Assembly: GCF_019112545.1 (NCBI RefSeq)
Contig: NW_025064890.1
Span: 240,283-304,282, forward strand
From: Guyanagaster necrorhizus
Lineage: Eukaryota > Basidiomycota > Agaricomycetes > Agaricales > Physalacriaceae
DNA: 64,000 nt
Reading direction: 5' to 3'
Shown: piece by piece, positions 36,401 to 47,368 of the stretch
How the letters are laid out: every line of letters starts with the position of its first letter
Numbering within the stretch: the stretch's first letter is position 1
Made by a program: the position numbers and the translations under genes
Notes under the pieces: model-generated
The model's database searches: none
Seen by the model: the letters and a program-made list of their open reading frames with translations, nothing else
Told to the model about the DNA's origin: nothing

Positions 36401-37443
36401 ACCTTTGGGGCCCTCTGCCTCTCTTCAGCCCTTCATTGGCACTTGAGTTAGAGAATTTGGTTCCTTAGGCAATTTGCATTTATGAGTAATGGTGTCAGAT
36501 ATATTTGAATGCATGCATAATTTAGACATAGGGAGTACTACAAAAGGAAAATTATCAGTCTGTCCAGCAGTCTGTGACCCATTACTCATGTCCTTGGCTG
36601 AGTCAGTAGAATCGCTCACTGCTCTGTCTTGTCTTTTACCTCCTCAGCCTTTGCTTCTTAGCTGAGGCCTTCCTCCTCCTTCATTAACTCAGCAATCTGT
36701 GCTCTGATGTCCTCCCTCATGCATTTGTTCTTCTTCTGGAGACAGTTTCATGCCATATGACTCTTCTGGCCACAATTAAAGCATTTTCCTCCTTTCTTGA
36801 GATGGTCCACATCCATTGGCTGACTTATTCCAATATATGTCATGCCCATACCGGTTTGCTTCTCACTGAATGAGGAAGTTGGAGTCGAGCCTATGGGCCT
36901 GGTGGATATGGTCATAGTAGGGGCAGAAGGTCTCATGTCTTGTCCCTGGTTTCTGTGCACTCCTCATGATAAAGTTGCTGATTCTGCCTTCTGTCGTTGT
37001 CATTCCTTATACATGGTAATGATTCAGACCTTCCATTCTTTGTATCTGATGGGTATTCCTTGCCTGATGTTGGAGATAATGATAAGATAGGAGGCTGGTA
37101 CTCCTATCTTCATATATTTGACCATCCATCCCATGTCAGTGACATCATCCTGTATTCTGGCAAGTTTACTGAGTCACTCCAATTCATCAAAGTAATCAGC
37201 AGCTGACTTCTCAGCCATCTTGAAGTCCTTTATTTTTTGCTTATGGACTTCTTAGACAGCCAGATCTGTGAATTTGTCAACAATCATTTGTTTGAAGACC
37301 GGCCATGTTGGATATTGATGATGGGTCCTTGTAGTGGACCAGAACATCAGAGAAATTAGAACCCATCATGTCTTGGCTTTATTAGCCATGTGGGTTGCCA
37401 TGAATGTGACTTTGTATATATCAGCAAGGAAGTATGGTTGCAA
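36401..37443 (-). pseudogene. gag: B Gag, C-terminal part (capsid end and zinc knuckle)
   Basis: Capsid C-terminal region (VFKQMIVDKFTDLAV, then KSAADYFDELE near 37200) followed by a zinc knuckle CFNCGQKSHMA at 36783-36742 and a Lys/Glu/Ser-rich tail. It is separated from its N-terminal part (43626-45966) by the inserted element A. Joining the two flanks at the TCTAC duplication makes the capsid reading continue (DDIN-FLVDC), as in G (SDDIDCFLIDC). Confidence 0.8.
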
Positions 37444-37448
37444 TCTAC
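37444..37448 (+). repeat. Target-site duplication TCTAC, left copy
   Basis: Five bases directly before the A 5' LTR, repeated exactly at 43626-43630 after the 3' LTR. Confidence 0.95.
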
Positions 37449-37667
37449 TATTATGCACATGCCGCCGGCCTCTGTGTCACCTCAACCAACCACCAATTCT
37501 ATCATGCTACCCACCGAACTCCGGCTGCTTCCCATTACCTACTAATTTCATTTCACCATTATCATTTCACATCTGTATTTCACATTGTAATACCTAGACC
37601 CTGAACTCAGTAGCGAATATTCACACCGGAACCCAATGGAACCCAACTTGGAATTAGCTACCATTAG

Positions 37668-37676
37668 TATATAAAG
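37668..37676 (+). promoter_or_regulatory. TATA box in the A 5' LTR
   Basis: TATATAAAG, also present in the 3' LTR at 43353. The R motif begins 33 nt downstream, consistent with RNA starting there. Confidence 0.65.
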
Positions 37677-37700
37677 CCATGTATATCACCATAACTACTC

Positions 37701-37711
37701 AGTTCGAATAT
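37701..37711 (+). promoter_or_regulatory. Predicted RNA 5' end of A, complementary to its primer site
   Basis: AGTTCGAATAT. It is the exact 11-nt reverse complement of ATATTCGAACT at 37943-37953, just after the LTR. Confidence 0.65.
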
Positions 37712-37942
37712 CAACTTGGATAAGCCATCTACACTTTGTACTCACTCCTCCCTATCTCATCCGTTGGATTCTGCTCCGAAGGATACTCCTGTTCACTTCT
37801 CTGACAGAACTCCATTCTGTCCATCCAGATCCTTGGGCTCCGACTCAAGGGTGACGTTGCCAATAGCTTCATCAATGCCCACGCACTCCGCCAGACTCCG
37901 CGTGTGCACTCAAGCCCACTTGATTGGCACGTTCCTAACAGT

Positions 37943-37953
37943 ATATTCGAACT
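37943..37953 (+). promoter_or_regulatory. Primer-binding site of A (self-priming type)
   Basis: ATATTCGAACT, 2 nt after the LTR end. It pairs with the RNA start at 37701-37711 over 11 of 11 bases. It is followed by a short palindrome (ACTCAA-ACCC-TTGAGT). In Tf1 of fission yeast an 11-nt pairing of this kind primes reverse transcription. Confidence 0.65.
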
Positions 37954-37979
37954 CAAACCCTTGAGTCAAAAATTTTATC

Positions 37980-39662
37980 ATGTCCACCACATTTACCAAA
38001 CCCACAGAGACCGATCCCAAACAAAGGCAGCCCACCTATCCAAACATGTTTTCCATGGAAGACATTCCGGCATCTGCCTCAAAGGAACAACCAGGCCTGT
38101 TTGGATTAGCCTCCAGTGGGGGACAACCTTCCTATAGGGAAACCTACAATCACTCTAGCTTCACTGCCCGCCAACCTAATTACGACGATTCCCCTAACCC
38201 TTTCGACACCACCAGCATCCCAACCAACAGGGCCCGACGGGCCAGCCTGATGTATGGTGCCCGAACCGACCCCCCAATAGACCCCTTATCCCTGGGCAAC
38301 AACTATGGGAATCCAGACAGCCCAGACTCAGAGGGCAGAGATGAAGACACCCCTACTCATACTCCCATCCAACGGAAACCAGCTGGCAATCCACCAAACC
38401 CTTTACCAGGTGGTCCAGGAGGTCCAGGAGGTCCAGGAGGTCCAGGTGGTCTCAATGGCCCAGGCAGTGCCAATGGCCCCACAGGAAGTAACAATCCAAA
38501 CCAGCAGGACATGTTTCTAGAATTCATGAACCTGTTATGAGGAGTCTCCACCTCCCTCAACAACCCTAAACCAGCCACTGTCCATACCAAGGTCAAGGAA
38601 CCAGAACCATTTGATGGCTCTGACCCTCACAAACTGAAGGCTTTCATTGTCTCCCTTCAGTTGAACTTCAACGACAGACCTACTGCGTTTGCAATGGATG
38701 CTAATAAAGTTAACTATGCCATTTCATTCCTGGCCGGCACCACGCTCAACTGGTTCAAACCAGACATTCTTAACCCCAATCCATGGAATCCACCAGCCTG
38801 GCAATTCTCCTACGCAGCCTTCTTAGATGAGCTTCGTAGCAACTTTGGCCCCTTTGATGCTATCGGAGATGCTGAAGATGCATTAGAACACCTTCGGATG
38901 TGCGATGGTGATCAGATCATGAAGTATATGGTCCAATTCAACCAGTATGCTTCACAAATTGGGTACAGAGATAACTTCCTCCGCCATGCCTTTTACCGTG
39001 GCCTCTGCACCCATATCAAGGATGACATGGCACACTATGGGAAGCCAAACAACCTTCGTGATATGCGCTCCCTTGCCCAAGAACTTGATGCTCACTACTA
39101 GACCCAGAAGACCAAAATTGCCCATGAAAACTGGGACAATAAATTCCCCAACCCCAAATCCAAGGGGTCTAACACTTCTTCCTCGGACTCCAGCTCCACA
39201 CTGAAATCTACCGCCCCTAAGCCCTATGCTGACAAGCTAGGCAAAGATGACCGTCTTACCTAGGAAGAAAAAGACCGCCAGCACCAGAACAACCTTTGCA
39301 TGTTCTGTGGAGCCAAACACAAGACCGAGGACTGCAACAAGCAGAAGGCAGCAGCCTCTGCCAAGGGGCATGTAGCAGAGGTCGACACTGCTCCCATGGA
39401 ACCGGCTCCGATGGAGTTGGAAAACTAGGAAGCAACCCTGTTCCCTCTGTGTGAGTTCAGGGTTGCGTCGACTGTATTCACACACCAGAGGTCATCACTC
39501 TCAATGCAACATCCCTTTCCAATCACTCCTTCCACATTCCCCTCTCAGCAGAATTGCCAACTACTACAGAACCCAATAGTTCCCCAACTTGTATCATACT
39601 ACGTTTTCTTGCCCTTATTGATTCTGGCTCTAGCCACTGCTTTGTTGACACTAAGTATGTAG
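37980..39662 (+). pseudogene. gag: Gag of A (capsid plus short zinc knuckle), with decay stops
   Basis: Structural protein of the virus-like particle. ATG at 37980, 40 nt after the LTR. The N-terminus is Ser/Pro-rich; a Pro/Gly repeat region lies at 38408-38450, the capsid core at ~38590-39090 (ALEHLRMCDGDQIMKYMVQF), then a zinc knuckle CMFCGAKHKTEDC at 39297-39335 with C-x2-C-x3-H-x4-C spacing, one residue shorter than usual. Stops at 38538 (TGA, from CGA), 39099, 39260 and 39426 (TAG, from CAG) break it; otherwise the frame is open to 39662. The 3' end overlaps pol, which lies in the -1 frame. Confidence 0.85.
38411..38447 (+). repeat. 9-bp tandem repeat (GGTCCAGGA) in A gag
   Basis: About four copies of a GGTCCAGGA unit encode Gly-Pro-Gly repeats in the linker before the capsid. 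The matching region of A3 is Ser/Gly-rich and the A1 copy lacks it. Confidence 0.8.
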
Positions 39663-42600
39663 CTGCCAATGAAATCCCCATTAAAACCATCCCTAGTGTG
39701 CAACTTCGATTATTTGATGGCTCTATCGGGAGCCATATATCTCAAATAGCAACCATCCCCATCTGTTTCCCATCCGGAGACACCTTCCTGATCGACTTTT
39801 ATGTCACTCCTCTGGATTTGTCTTGCAATCTTGTCCTAGAATACAACTGGCTCTCCCGCTACAATCCACTGATTGACTGGGCTGAGAACAGTATCATTTT
39901 CCATTCAAGCTACCAGGACCCCACTCCAACCAATTCCGTGGCCTCCACTACATCCCAGGGACTTCCATGCCCACAGGACAACAGTTCATTTTTTTCCGAG
40001 CCTTCCAGCTCAAATCCGGGACTTCCATGCCCATCGGACTCTATCAGTCCAACTTCTGGGGCTTCACCCCATTCCAAGTCCACATCGGGTAACCGGTGGA
40101 CTTCATTCCCATATGAACCCATCTACTCCTATCCTCCCTCAGAATCTTTTACTACGAAAGCACACCCAAAGATCTCCATCATATCCGCTGCCGCATTCAT
40201 CCGAGCCAGTGCAGAAGAAGGCACCCAGCAGTTCACACTGCAGCCTTCTTTGCCTAATATTGGAGCCAAAGCCGCATCCACAGAACCAGCAGATCTTTCA
40301 TCAGTGCCAGTAGAGTACCACGATTTTGCAGATGTCTTCAGCGATACCCTCTCCGAAAAACTACCTGAACACAGACTATACGACCTCAAAATCAACCTTG
40401 AGGAAGGGACATCCCCACCACTTGGACCCATTTATTCTCTCTCAGAATCTGAACTCAAAGCTCTACGAGAGTTTATTGATGATAATATGCGCAATGGGTT
40501 CATTACTCCATCCCGCTCTCCACACAGGGCTCCAGTTCTATTCGTCAAGAAAAAGACCAGTGAACTCTGACTTTGCATTGACTACCGTGGCCTAAACAAA
40601 ATCTCCAAGAAAGATCACTACCCTCTCCCCCTCATTTCTGATCTCCTCGACTCCGCCCACTCTGCGTGCATCTACACCAAGCTCGACCTTCGGCATGCCT
40701 ACCATCTCATTCACATAGCTAAGGGGGATGAATGGAAAACAGCCTTCCGGACCCGTTACGGTTCCTTCGAATGGCACGTCATGCCCTTTGGCCTCACAAA
40801 TGCTCCAGTGGCATTCCAACAATTTGTGAACGATATATTCTCAGACATGCTCGACATATCAGTAGTAGTCTACCTCGACGACATTCTCATATATTCCGAC
40901 AACTCGGAAGATCACCAGAAACATGTTTGTGAGGTCCTATGCAGGCTTAGAGCTAATGGACTCTACTGCAAAGGTTCCAAATGCGAATTCAACTGGGACT
41001 CTGTGGAGTACCTAGGCTACATCCTATCACCTGAAGGACTTCACATGTCTGAAGAAAAAGTCAAGGTGATTGTTGACTGGCCAGTGCCGCGAAAAGTCAA
41101 GGACATCCAATCCTTCCTTGGCTTTGCCAACTTCTACCGTCGCTTCATACACGGATATAGCGACATTGTCATCCCCCTTACACGACTCACCCGCAAGGGA
41201 ACTCCATGGAAATTTGATGACAAATGCTTGGCTGCCTTCAATGAATTGAAACAAGCCTTTACACATGCTCCCATCCTTACTCACTGGGTTTCCGATCAAA
41301 AGATAGTGGTGGAAACCGACGCCTCTGATTATGCCATCACAGCTATCCTCTCCATCTACCTCAAAGATGGTGAAATTCACCCAATCGTGTTCCACTCCTG
41401 AAGCCTCCACAATGCTGAACTCAACTATGACACCCATGACAAGGAGCTCCTGGCCATCTTTGAAGCTTTTAAACATCGGCATCACTCCATGCAACCTACC
41501 TTGAAGGCCCTACCCTCCGAGCCAGTGCCATCATGGACATTGACAAGCTCCACATCGATATCAAACAAGCACAATGTTCTGACCCTATATCCTCTGATGG
41601 CCTCCACCAGGCTAAGGCCACTTCAGAATCCTTCCCCTCTCAGTGGACCATTGATGAATCAGACATCCTCTGCTTTGAAGGCCACATCTATGTCCCGGAG
41701 TCTGAGGATCTCTGTCTCCGTATACTACAGAACAATCATGACCACATCTTGGCAGGCCACTTTGGTCAAAACCGGACATTGGAACTAGTCTGGTGGAACT
41801 ATACCTGGCCAAAGATGTGTGAATACGTCTGACACTATGTTAAGTCCTGCACAGTTTCTGAGCGCAATAAGGCACCTAGACACTGCCCCTATGGGTTACT
41901 CAAACCTCTGCCAGTTCCTGAATGGCCATGGGATTCTATTTCCATGGACTTCATTGAACAACTACTGGACTCCAACGGATTTACCGCTATCTTAGTAGTT
42001 ATAGACTGAGCTAGCAAGCAAGCCATATTCATTCCCACTCATGACACCATCAACTCCATAGAGCTAGCCCAACTTTTCCTTATCCATGTGTTCTCCAAAC
42101 ATGGGGTACCCAGTCACATCACATCTGACTGCGGCTCCGAATTCGTCTCCCAATTTACTCGCACCTTAGCCATGGCCCTTGACATGGAACTCCACCTCAC
42201 GTCTGGTTATCATCTGAAGGCCAACAGACAAACAGAACGAGCAAACCAAACTCTGGAACAATACATCCGCATCTACTGCTCCTACCAGCAGGACAACTGA
42301 GACACCCTCTTACCCATTGCTGAATTTGCCTACAACAATGCCCCTAATGTGTCCACCAGAATCTCCCCATTTTTTGCTAACAAGAGTTACCACCCCAACA
42401 TCACCGTTCACCCTGAAAGGGACATCGCCTCTGCCTGGGCCTGAGATTTCACAGTCAACCTTGATGAACTCCATCAATTACTGAAGGATGAAATTTCCGA
42501 AGCTCAGTCTCGCTACAAGACTCAAGCAGACAAACATCAGATTCCAGCACCTCTGTTCACAGTAGGGGACAAGGCCTACCTCAGCTCCAAACATATCAAA

Positions 42601-43038
42601 ACCACCTGCCCGACCAGAAAATTTTTGGAGAAATACCTTGGTCCTTTCGAAATCATAGCCCAACCTGGTACCCACTCCTTTACCCTGAGTCTTCCGCCGG
42701 ATCTCCAGTCCATTCACCCCATCTTCCATGTGTCGCAATTGGAACCCATAGAAGAAAACACCATTCCTAACCGAATCCAACCACCATCGCCTCCAGTCAA
42801 AGTTGATGGAGAAGAACATTTTGAAATAGCCCAAATCCTCGACTCTAAACTGGACCACTGGTTCCGCTGCCCACTGCTGTACAAAATCCAGTGGCTAGGA
42901 TACGAAGGTACCAATGAAGAGTTTGCTTGGTTACCAGCCTCCGAGTTCTCCACCAATGAATTTATTGAAGAATTCCATCATCGATACCCAGGCAAACCAG
43001 GACCCTTGTCCAAAGTCATTCAAACATCCCATTCCTAA
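39425..43038 (+). pseudogene. pol: Pol of A (PR-RT-RNase H-IN-chromodomain)
   Basis: The frame is open from ~39425 in -1 relative to gag. Protease: [10 protein letters not shown] with Asp at 39620. RT: ~40380-41130, including CIDYRGLN after a stop at 40568 and YLDD at 40871. RNase H: ETDASDY at ~41315, but the C-terminal part is lost in a ~270-bp out-of-frame deletion at ~41475-41485. Integrase: zinc-binding segment with H-x3-H (41738-41764) and only one Cys of the CxxC pair (Ser codon at 41857; A3 has Cys), then the core with SDCGSEF near 42125 and the QTERANQTLEQ stretch near 42230. Chromodomain: ~42800-43010. Further stops at 41399, 41830, 42007, 42298 and 42442. The true C-terminus is TAA 43036-43038. 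Confidence 0.88.
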
Positions 43039-43120
43039 TACAAAACTCCCATGGCCACCAACAATCCTCCATGTGGCCCCACCGGCTATCGGGATCAGCG
43101 CTCTTGAGGGCAAGAATGCT

Positions 43121-43133
43121 AAGGGGGGGATAC
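43121..43133 (+). promoter_or_regulatory. Polypurine tract of A
   Basis: AAGGGGGGGATAC directly before the 3' LTR; the primer for plus-strand DNA synthesis. The decayed equivalents sit next to the A1 and A5 3' LTRs. Confidence 0.8.
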
Positions 43134-43625
43134 TGTTATGTGCATGCTGCCAGCCTCTATGTCACCTCAACCAACCACCAATTCTATCACACTACCCACT
43201 GGACTCCAGCCACTTCCCATTACCTACTAATTTCATTTCACCATTATCATTTCACATCTGTATTTCACATTGTAATACCTAGACCCTGAACTCGGTAGTG
43301 AATATTCACACTGGAACCCAATGGAACCCGACTCGGAATTAGCTACCATTAGTATATAAAGCCATGTATATCACCATAACTACTCAGTTCGAATATCAAC
43401 TTGGATAAGCCATCTACACTTCGTACTCACCTCTCCCTATCTCATCCGTCGGATTCTGCTCCGAAGGATACTCCTGTTCACTTCTCTGACAGAACTCCAT
43501 TCTGTCCATCCAGATCCTTGGGCTCCGACTCAAGGGTGACATTGCCAATAGCTTCGTCAACGCCCATGCACTCCACCAGACTCCACGCATGCACTCAAGC
43601 CCACTTGATTGGCATGTTCCTAACA
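43134..43625 (+). repeat. 3' LTR of A
   Basis: 492 bp, TGTTATGTGCATGCTGCC to GTTCCTAACA. It differs from the 5' LTR mainly at former CpG sites. Confidence 0.95.
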
Positions 43626-43630
43626 TCTAC
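43626..43630 (+). repeat. Target-site duplication TCTAC, right copy
   Basis: Exact copy of 37444-37448; B gag resumes here. Confidence 0.95.
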
Positions 43631-45966
43631 CAGGAATCAGTTGATGTCATCTGAGGTCTCTTTAAAGAGCTGTGGTTCTGATATGAGGATTGGTTTGACA
43701 TTAAGAATTTGGGCCCCTGTGTCAAAGGCAGGCATCAGGTTCAGCCATCCTCTGGCAGATGGTTCCAACCATCTGCTTGGAGGGTCTGAGAAAGAATGAA
43801 GGGAGCTGTCATCAGTGATGGGACTCTCTGATGGAGGAACTGTTTTCTGCATGATTCACTCATTTCTGACAGTCCAGCCCTAGGCAAGTGCCACAGGGTC
43901 ATTCTCTGTGGGAAGTGGTTCTGCTGGTATGGGTTCCCCACTGCCTTTGGCTTTATCTAGCAAATGGCTGCCAAATCAGCATCCACCATGGGTTTGGATA
44001 ATAGCTGCTTAGTTGGGGTCAGCCTTTAGAGAGCTGGGATGCCATGCTTCAGATGGCTGACATGGTGAATGAGTATCTTAATGACATCATTCAGATGGAT
44101 GGTGTCATATTGGCCAGTTTGCTTGGCACAACACTCAGTGTCCAAGGTCTTGGCATCATGCCATACTTAAGCTTGTATGGCAATAACACTTATATCTGGT
44201 ATTCTAAATATTTTTTATTGTAAATAAAAATAGCCTATTCAGTGATCATATATTGTAAAATTTTCTCATGCTTGATATAATCAGTGGAGGTATACCTTTG
44301 TCCCATGGGTGACACCAACCAGGTGTTGTCCATCCATAATATTATTGCACTTTCCTGGTACAACTCCATAAAATCCTCCTTGTATGCCTCCCATGCCAAT
44401 TCTTTCTGCTTCTCTTCATACATGTGTATGTTCCATGAGCTGACCCAGTCAGTTGGAGGGTCCTTGACTTCCCCATCATGACCACCTCATCATCTACATC
44501 CTTGCTGGTGGTCTAGCTGCCTATGTCCCCCTTGAGGAGGGAACTGTCACATGAGTCATAGACCTCTGAGATGATCATGCTGGGGCTGTATACTGGGTTC
44601 AGTGTCGTCAGGTCCAGATCAAGGAGTAGGCTGCCATTCAGGCTGCTCTGGTGGCTCCTTGATGCTCATTGCTGTTAGCATCATTGCTCTGTGATACCGA
44701 TGGAAGTTTTTGTAAAACTTCAGATTAAGGAAGAGGCTATGAAGTTCCTGTTAAGGAACTTCTTGAGATCTCTGGTGGGGTTGATACTTTTGTCATCTCC
44801 TCTGATGATGTCTCTGTTCTCTGGAATTCCTCTTTGGATCAGAATATTGTCTGTCTCTGCAATGGTATTGGTCCCATAAGATAACGGGCAGTCATTGTCA
44901 AGATGAAGCAGCCTTTCAACCCTGTCTGAGTCTGCCCAGGGATCAGGCTTGGTGATGGGAGTGATTGGTTCTCTAAATGAGGAGTTGGAGGTAGTGGTCC
45001 TGACAACCATAGTGGTCTGACTTCCTCCCTCATTTCTTTGATGCTCCTCTGCTTCTCATGCCTGGAGGTACCATCTAAAAAGAGCATTCTCCCTCATGAT
45101 CTCATTGTTGATATGTGCCTGGTTCTGCCTGTACTCAGAAAGGTTTCGAGCACATCAAATTTGATCCTCTCTGGAGAGGACTGGATTGGTGTTTGTGGTT
45201 GGTTGTGTTCCTGTTAGAACTGCTTATATGCTCTCTGTTTGGCTAATATTACTGCCAACTGGTCAGTGCTCCAACTGGTCAGCCTCATCAGCAGTGGCTT
45301 ACCACCAGTGGTGCTTGTTGCTGTCATTGTTCCAGTATGAGTCATTATCAACCTCTGCTCTGCCATTAGTCCTTCTGTTGTTTGTAGACATAGTTGATCA
45401 GGACCCATGGCCCCTGGAATTTCCAGTCTCTCAAGCCATCTGTGGGGCATCCAAGGAGTCTCTAGCATGGTGCCCAATGCCAAGGCTAAAGATGAGGGTT
45501 GTTATCTTTGTGGCTGGGATACTATGCTGAGGAGACAGGATGGGAGTGTCAGACCTGAGTCACTGAAACTCTATAGCCTAAGGGTTTCCAGTGTCTCAGA
45601 CAACTGCAGTCAGGAGTCATAGAGGGTATGCATGCTGCTGATGCTGCTCCTCTTCTTCCCTAAAATGTTTCTCAGTTGAGCTTCCAGGGATGTTTTCAGA
45701 GTTTGATCCTTCTGCAGGTTGAAAGGACTGTCAGGCAGAGGCAGGGATGTCATGGAGGGGGAGGTCTGGTGTGACATTGCAGAGAATAGTTCAAATACAT
45801 TGGAATTCCTGATAGTGCCTAGTTGTCCAAGCTACGATTGATTGGTGTTCATGGCACAGCTGTATGATCACTAATAGACCAATCAAGATTTCTATAATAG
45901 AAGCCAAGAGTTCAAAGAACTCATGAGTAAAGTTTGGGTTGGATGGATCGAGTGCAGGAGGCATTT
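43626..45966 (-). pseudogene. gag: B Gag, N-terminal part
   Basis: Starts near 45966 (MPPALDPSNPNF). The first ~45 residues contain NPNFTHEFFELL followed by a hydrophobic run (ILIGLLVIIQLC) at ~45880-45930, shared with E and G. The middle is long, Pro/Ser/Thr-rich and poorly conserved. The end (SSLHSFSDPPSRWL, then ETSDDIN) is the capsid start, cut by element A at 43626. Frameshifts and stops are present, but fewer than in E and F. Confidence 0.75.
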
Positions 45967-46006
45967 AGTTTCTTAGCACAATTGGGCTTGAGAAAGGGAA
46001 GCCAGA

Positions 46007-46019
46007 AGCTTCAAGCTAA
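46007..46019 (-). promoter_or_regulatory. Primer-binding site of B (self-priming type)
   Basis: On the minus strand TTAGCTTGAAGCT, 1 nt after the LTR. It is the exact reverse complement of the R motif AGCTTCAAGCTAA at 46187-46175. Confidence 0.65.
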
Positions 46020-46020
46020 T

Positions 46021-46545
46021 TGTTAAGCCCAAATTTCACATGACTATCAACATATGATAAACAGATCAGAACCTCACACTTCAGGTTGACTGACTGAGTT
46101 CACTAATGTGTTAATAGAGTTATATAGTCAAGGCATTTGCAAGTCACTCAAGAGTAGATGGTGAAGTATAAACTTTAGCTTGAAGCTAGAATATTACAGC
46201 AAGAGCTATCCTACTTAAATACTAATCTGTTATCTGGCTATAAATAAATGTTCACAAAGGATATTGTTTGTCATGGAGCTGTTGCCTCTGCTGTTACTAG
46301 GCTCTCCACAAAAGCTGTTGTCTTGCTGTAGTGCTGTTATTACTGCACTGCCATTGGGAACAAAAGGAGCATTGTCTCTTCCTTTACAGCACACAGCAGC
46401 ACAATAAGGCCAGACTGACTGGATTGCTGACTAAGCCTTCCTACAATCCTAAGCACTGGCCTAAGCACTCTGACTAAGCAAAGATAGAGGTCATTTCCAA
46501 GAAGAAAGAAAAGAAAATGGAAGAAAATCAGGAAAAATTGTAATA
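46021..46545 (-). repeat. 5' LTR of B
   Basis: Minus-strand LTR starting TATTACAATTTTTCC at 46545 (decayed) and ending GGGCTTAACA at 46021; 525 bp. TATTTAAG box at 46221-46214, 34 nt before the R motif at 46187. To its right copia D2 resumes without its own 5' LTR, so B inserted into D2 gag. Confidence 0.85.
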
Positions 46546-46908
46546 GAGGCAAAGATGCATAATATCATTTATAAAGCTGTTTCCAACTCTTACCTTCAAT
46601 GAGATCAAAGGCAAGACAACAGCTGCCCTTGTCTGAAAGAAGCTCATGGCTGTTATGACTGACAAAGGCAATCTCATGTAAGAGCACCTTCTTACTCAGC
46701 TTAAAAACATGGCATGCCCTGATGAAGGCAATATACATGAACATCTTGCCAAAATGAAAGTCTTCCATAAACAAATTAAAGAGATGGGTCTGAAGATTGA
46801 AGACAATCAGTACACTTTGATGATCCAAAAATCACTTTCATCTTCCTACAATCATATCTATCACACCCTCTCTGCTGCCAGCAAGTTTACTGGAAAGACT
46901 CTGATATC
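46546..46908 (+). pseudogene. gag: Copia D2 Gag fragment
   Basis: Copia-type Gag (UBN2-like) with HLLTQLKNMACPDEGNIHEHLAKMK, then YTLMIQKSLSSSYNH. The N-terminus is removed by the B LTR on the left, and the frame is cut at 46908 by a solo LTR. Confidence 0.75.
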
Positions 46909-47368
46909 TGTTAGATCCAAGCATCATATAAACAGAAACACATGATAAACAGAAGCTTCCTCACACTTTGGGAAGTTGACTGGTTTCACTGATGCACTCT
47001 CTGATCAATATGTCACAAGGCCTTTAGAATCAGCTCAAGTATAAAATAGTATGAAGATAAACTTTAGCTCAAAGCTGAGGGTTACCAATGAGAGTAAGCA
47101 TCCTTAAGTATCATACATCCTCTGCTAATAATATAACTATCTATTGTGTCTTTTTGGATCCATTGTGCTCATTGTCCTTGAGCATTATTATCATATACAA
47201 AAGGATGATTGTGTATCATCAGACAGCCTTGTTATGTTGAAAGACAATGACAGACTTGGCCAGTTGTGATGACTAAGCCTTGTCTCACAGTCTTAATTGC
47301 TTATCTCTAGTGCCCTGACTAAGCATAAATAGAGGTTAAGTCCAGGAGAGATAGGAAAAATCATAATA
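46909..47368 (-). repeat. Solo family-B LTR, TSD ATATC
   Basis: 460 bp on the minus strand; the start TATTATGATTTTTCC is at 47368 and the end ...TCTAACA at 46909. ATATC at 46904-46908 is repeated at 47369-47373. Left after recombination between the two LTRs of a full element that once sat in D2 gag. Confidence 0.92.

Larger units (their letters stand above)
37449..37940 (+). repeat. 5' LTR of A
   Basis: 492 bp, starts TATTATGCACATGCCGCC and ends GTTCCTAACA. It aligns with the 3' LTR without net gaps (constant offset 5685). At several former CpGs one LTR has TG and the other CA, so both strands decayed independently after insertion. Contains the TATA box and R motif. Confidence 0.95.
37449..43625 (+). 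mobile_element. Element A: complete-structure Ty3/gypsy chromovirus, youngest in the window
   Basis: 6177 bp with two 492-bp LTRs, flanked by TCTAC duplications and inserted in the gag of B. Layout: LTR, self-type primer site, gag, pol in the -1 frame, purine tract, LTR. It keeps many CpG sites, while the DNA on both sides has almost none. Gag and Pol are broken by several in-frame stops, most explained by one C-to-T change in CGA or CAG. A ~270-bp deletion lies after RNase H and a zinc-binding Cys of integrase is lost, so A is not autonomous now. Confidence 0.95.

Noticed and set aside
37696..37716. GTTCGAAT near 37702 looks like a tRNA T-loop
   Set aside because: No matching stems or tRNA body around it. 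The motif is explained by complementarity to the primer site.
38411..38447. Short tandem array considered as CRISPR or minisatellite
   Set aside because: 9-bp units in frame encode Gly-Pro-Gly in Gag; no spacers.
39237..39485. Open frame on the minus strand opposite A gag, and similar mirror frames in A pol
   Set aside because: No homology in other copies and wrong strand for the element; these are chance frames opposite the coding sequence.
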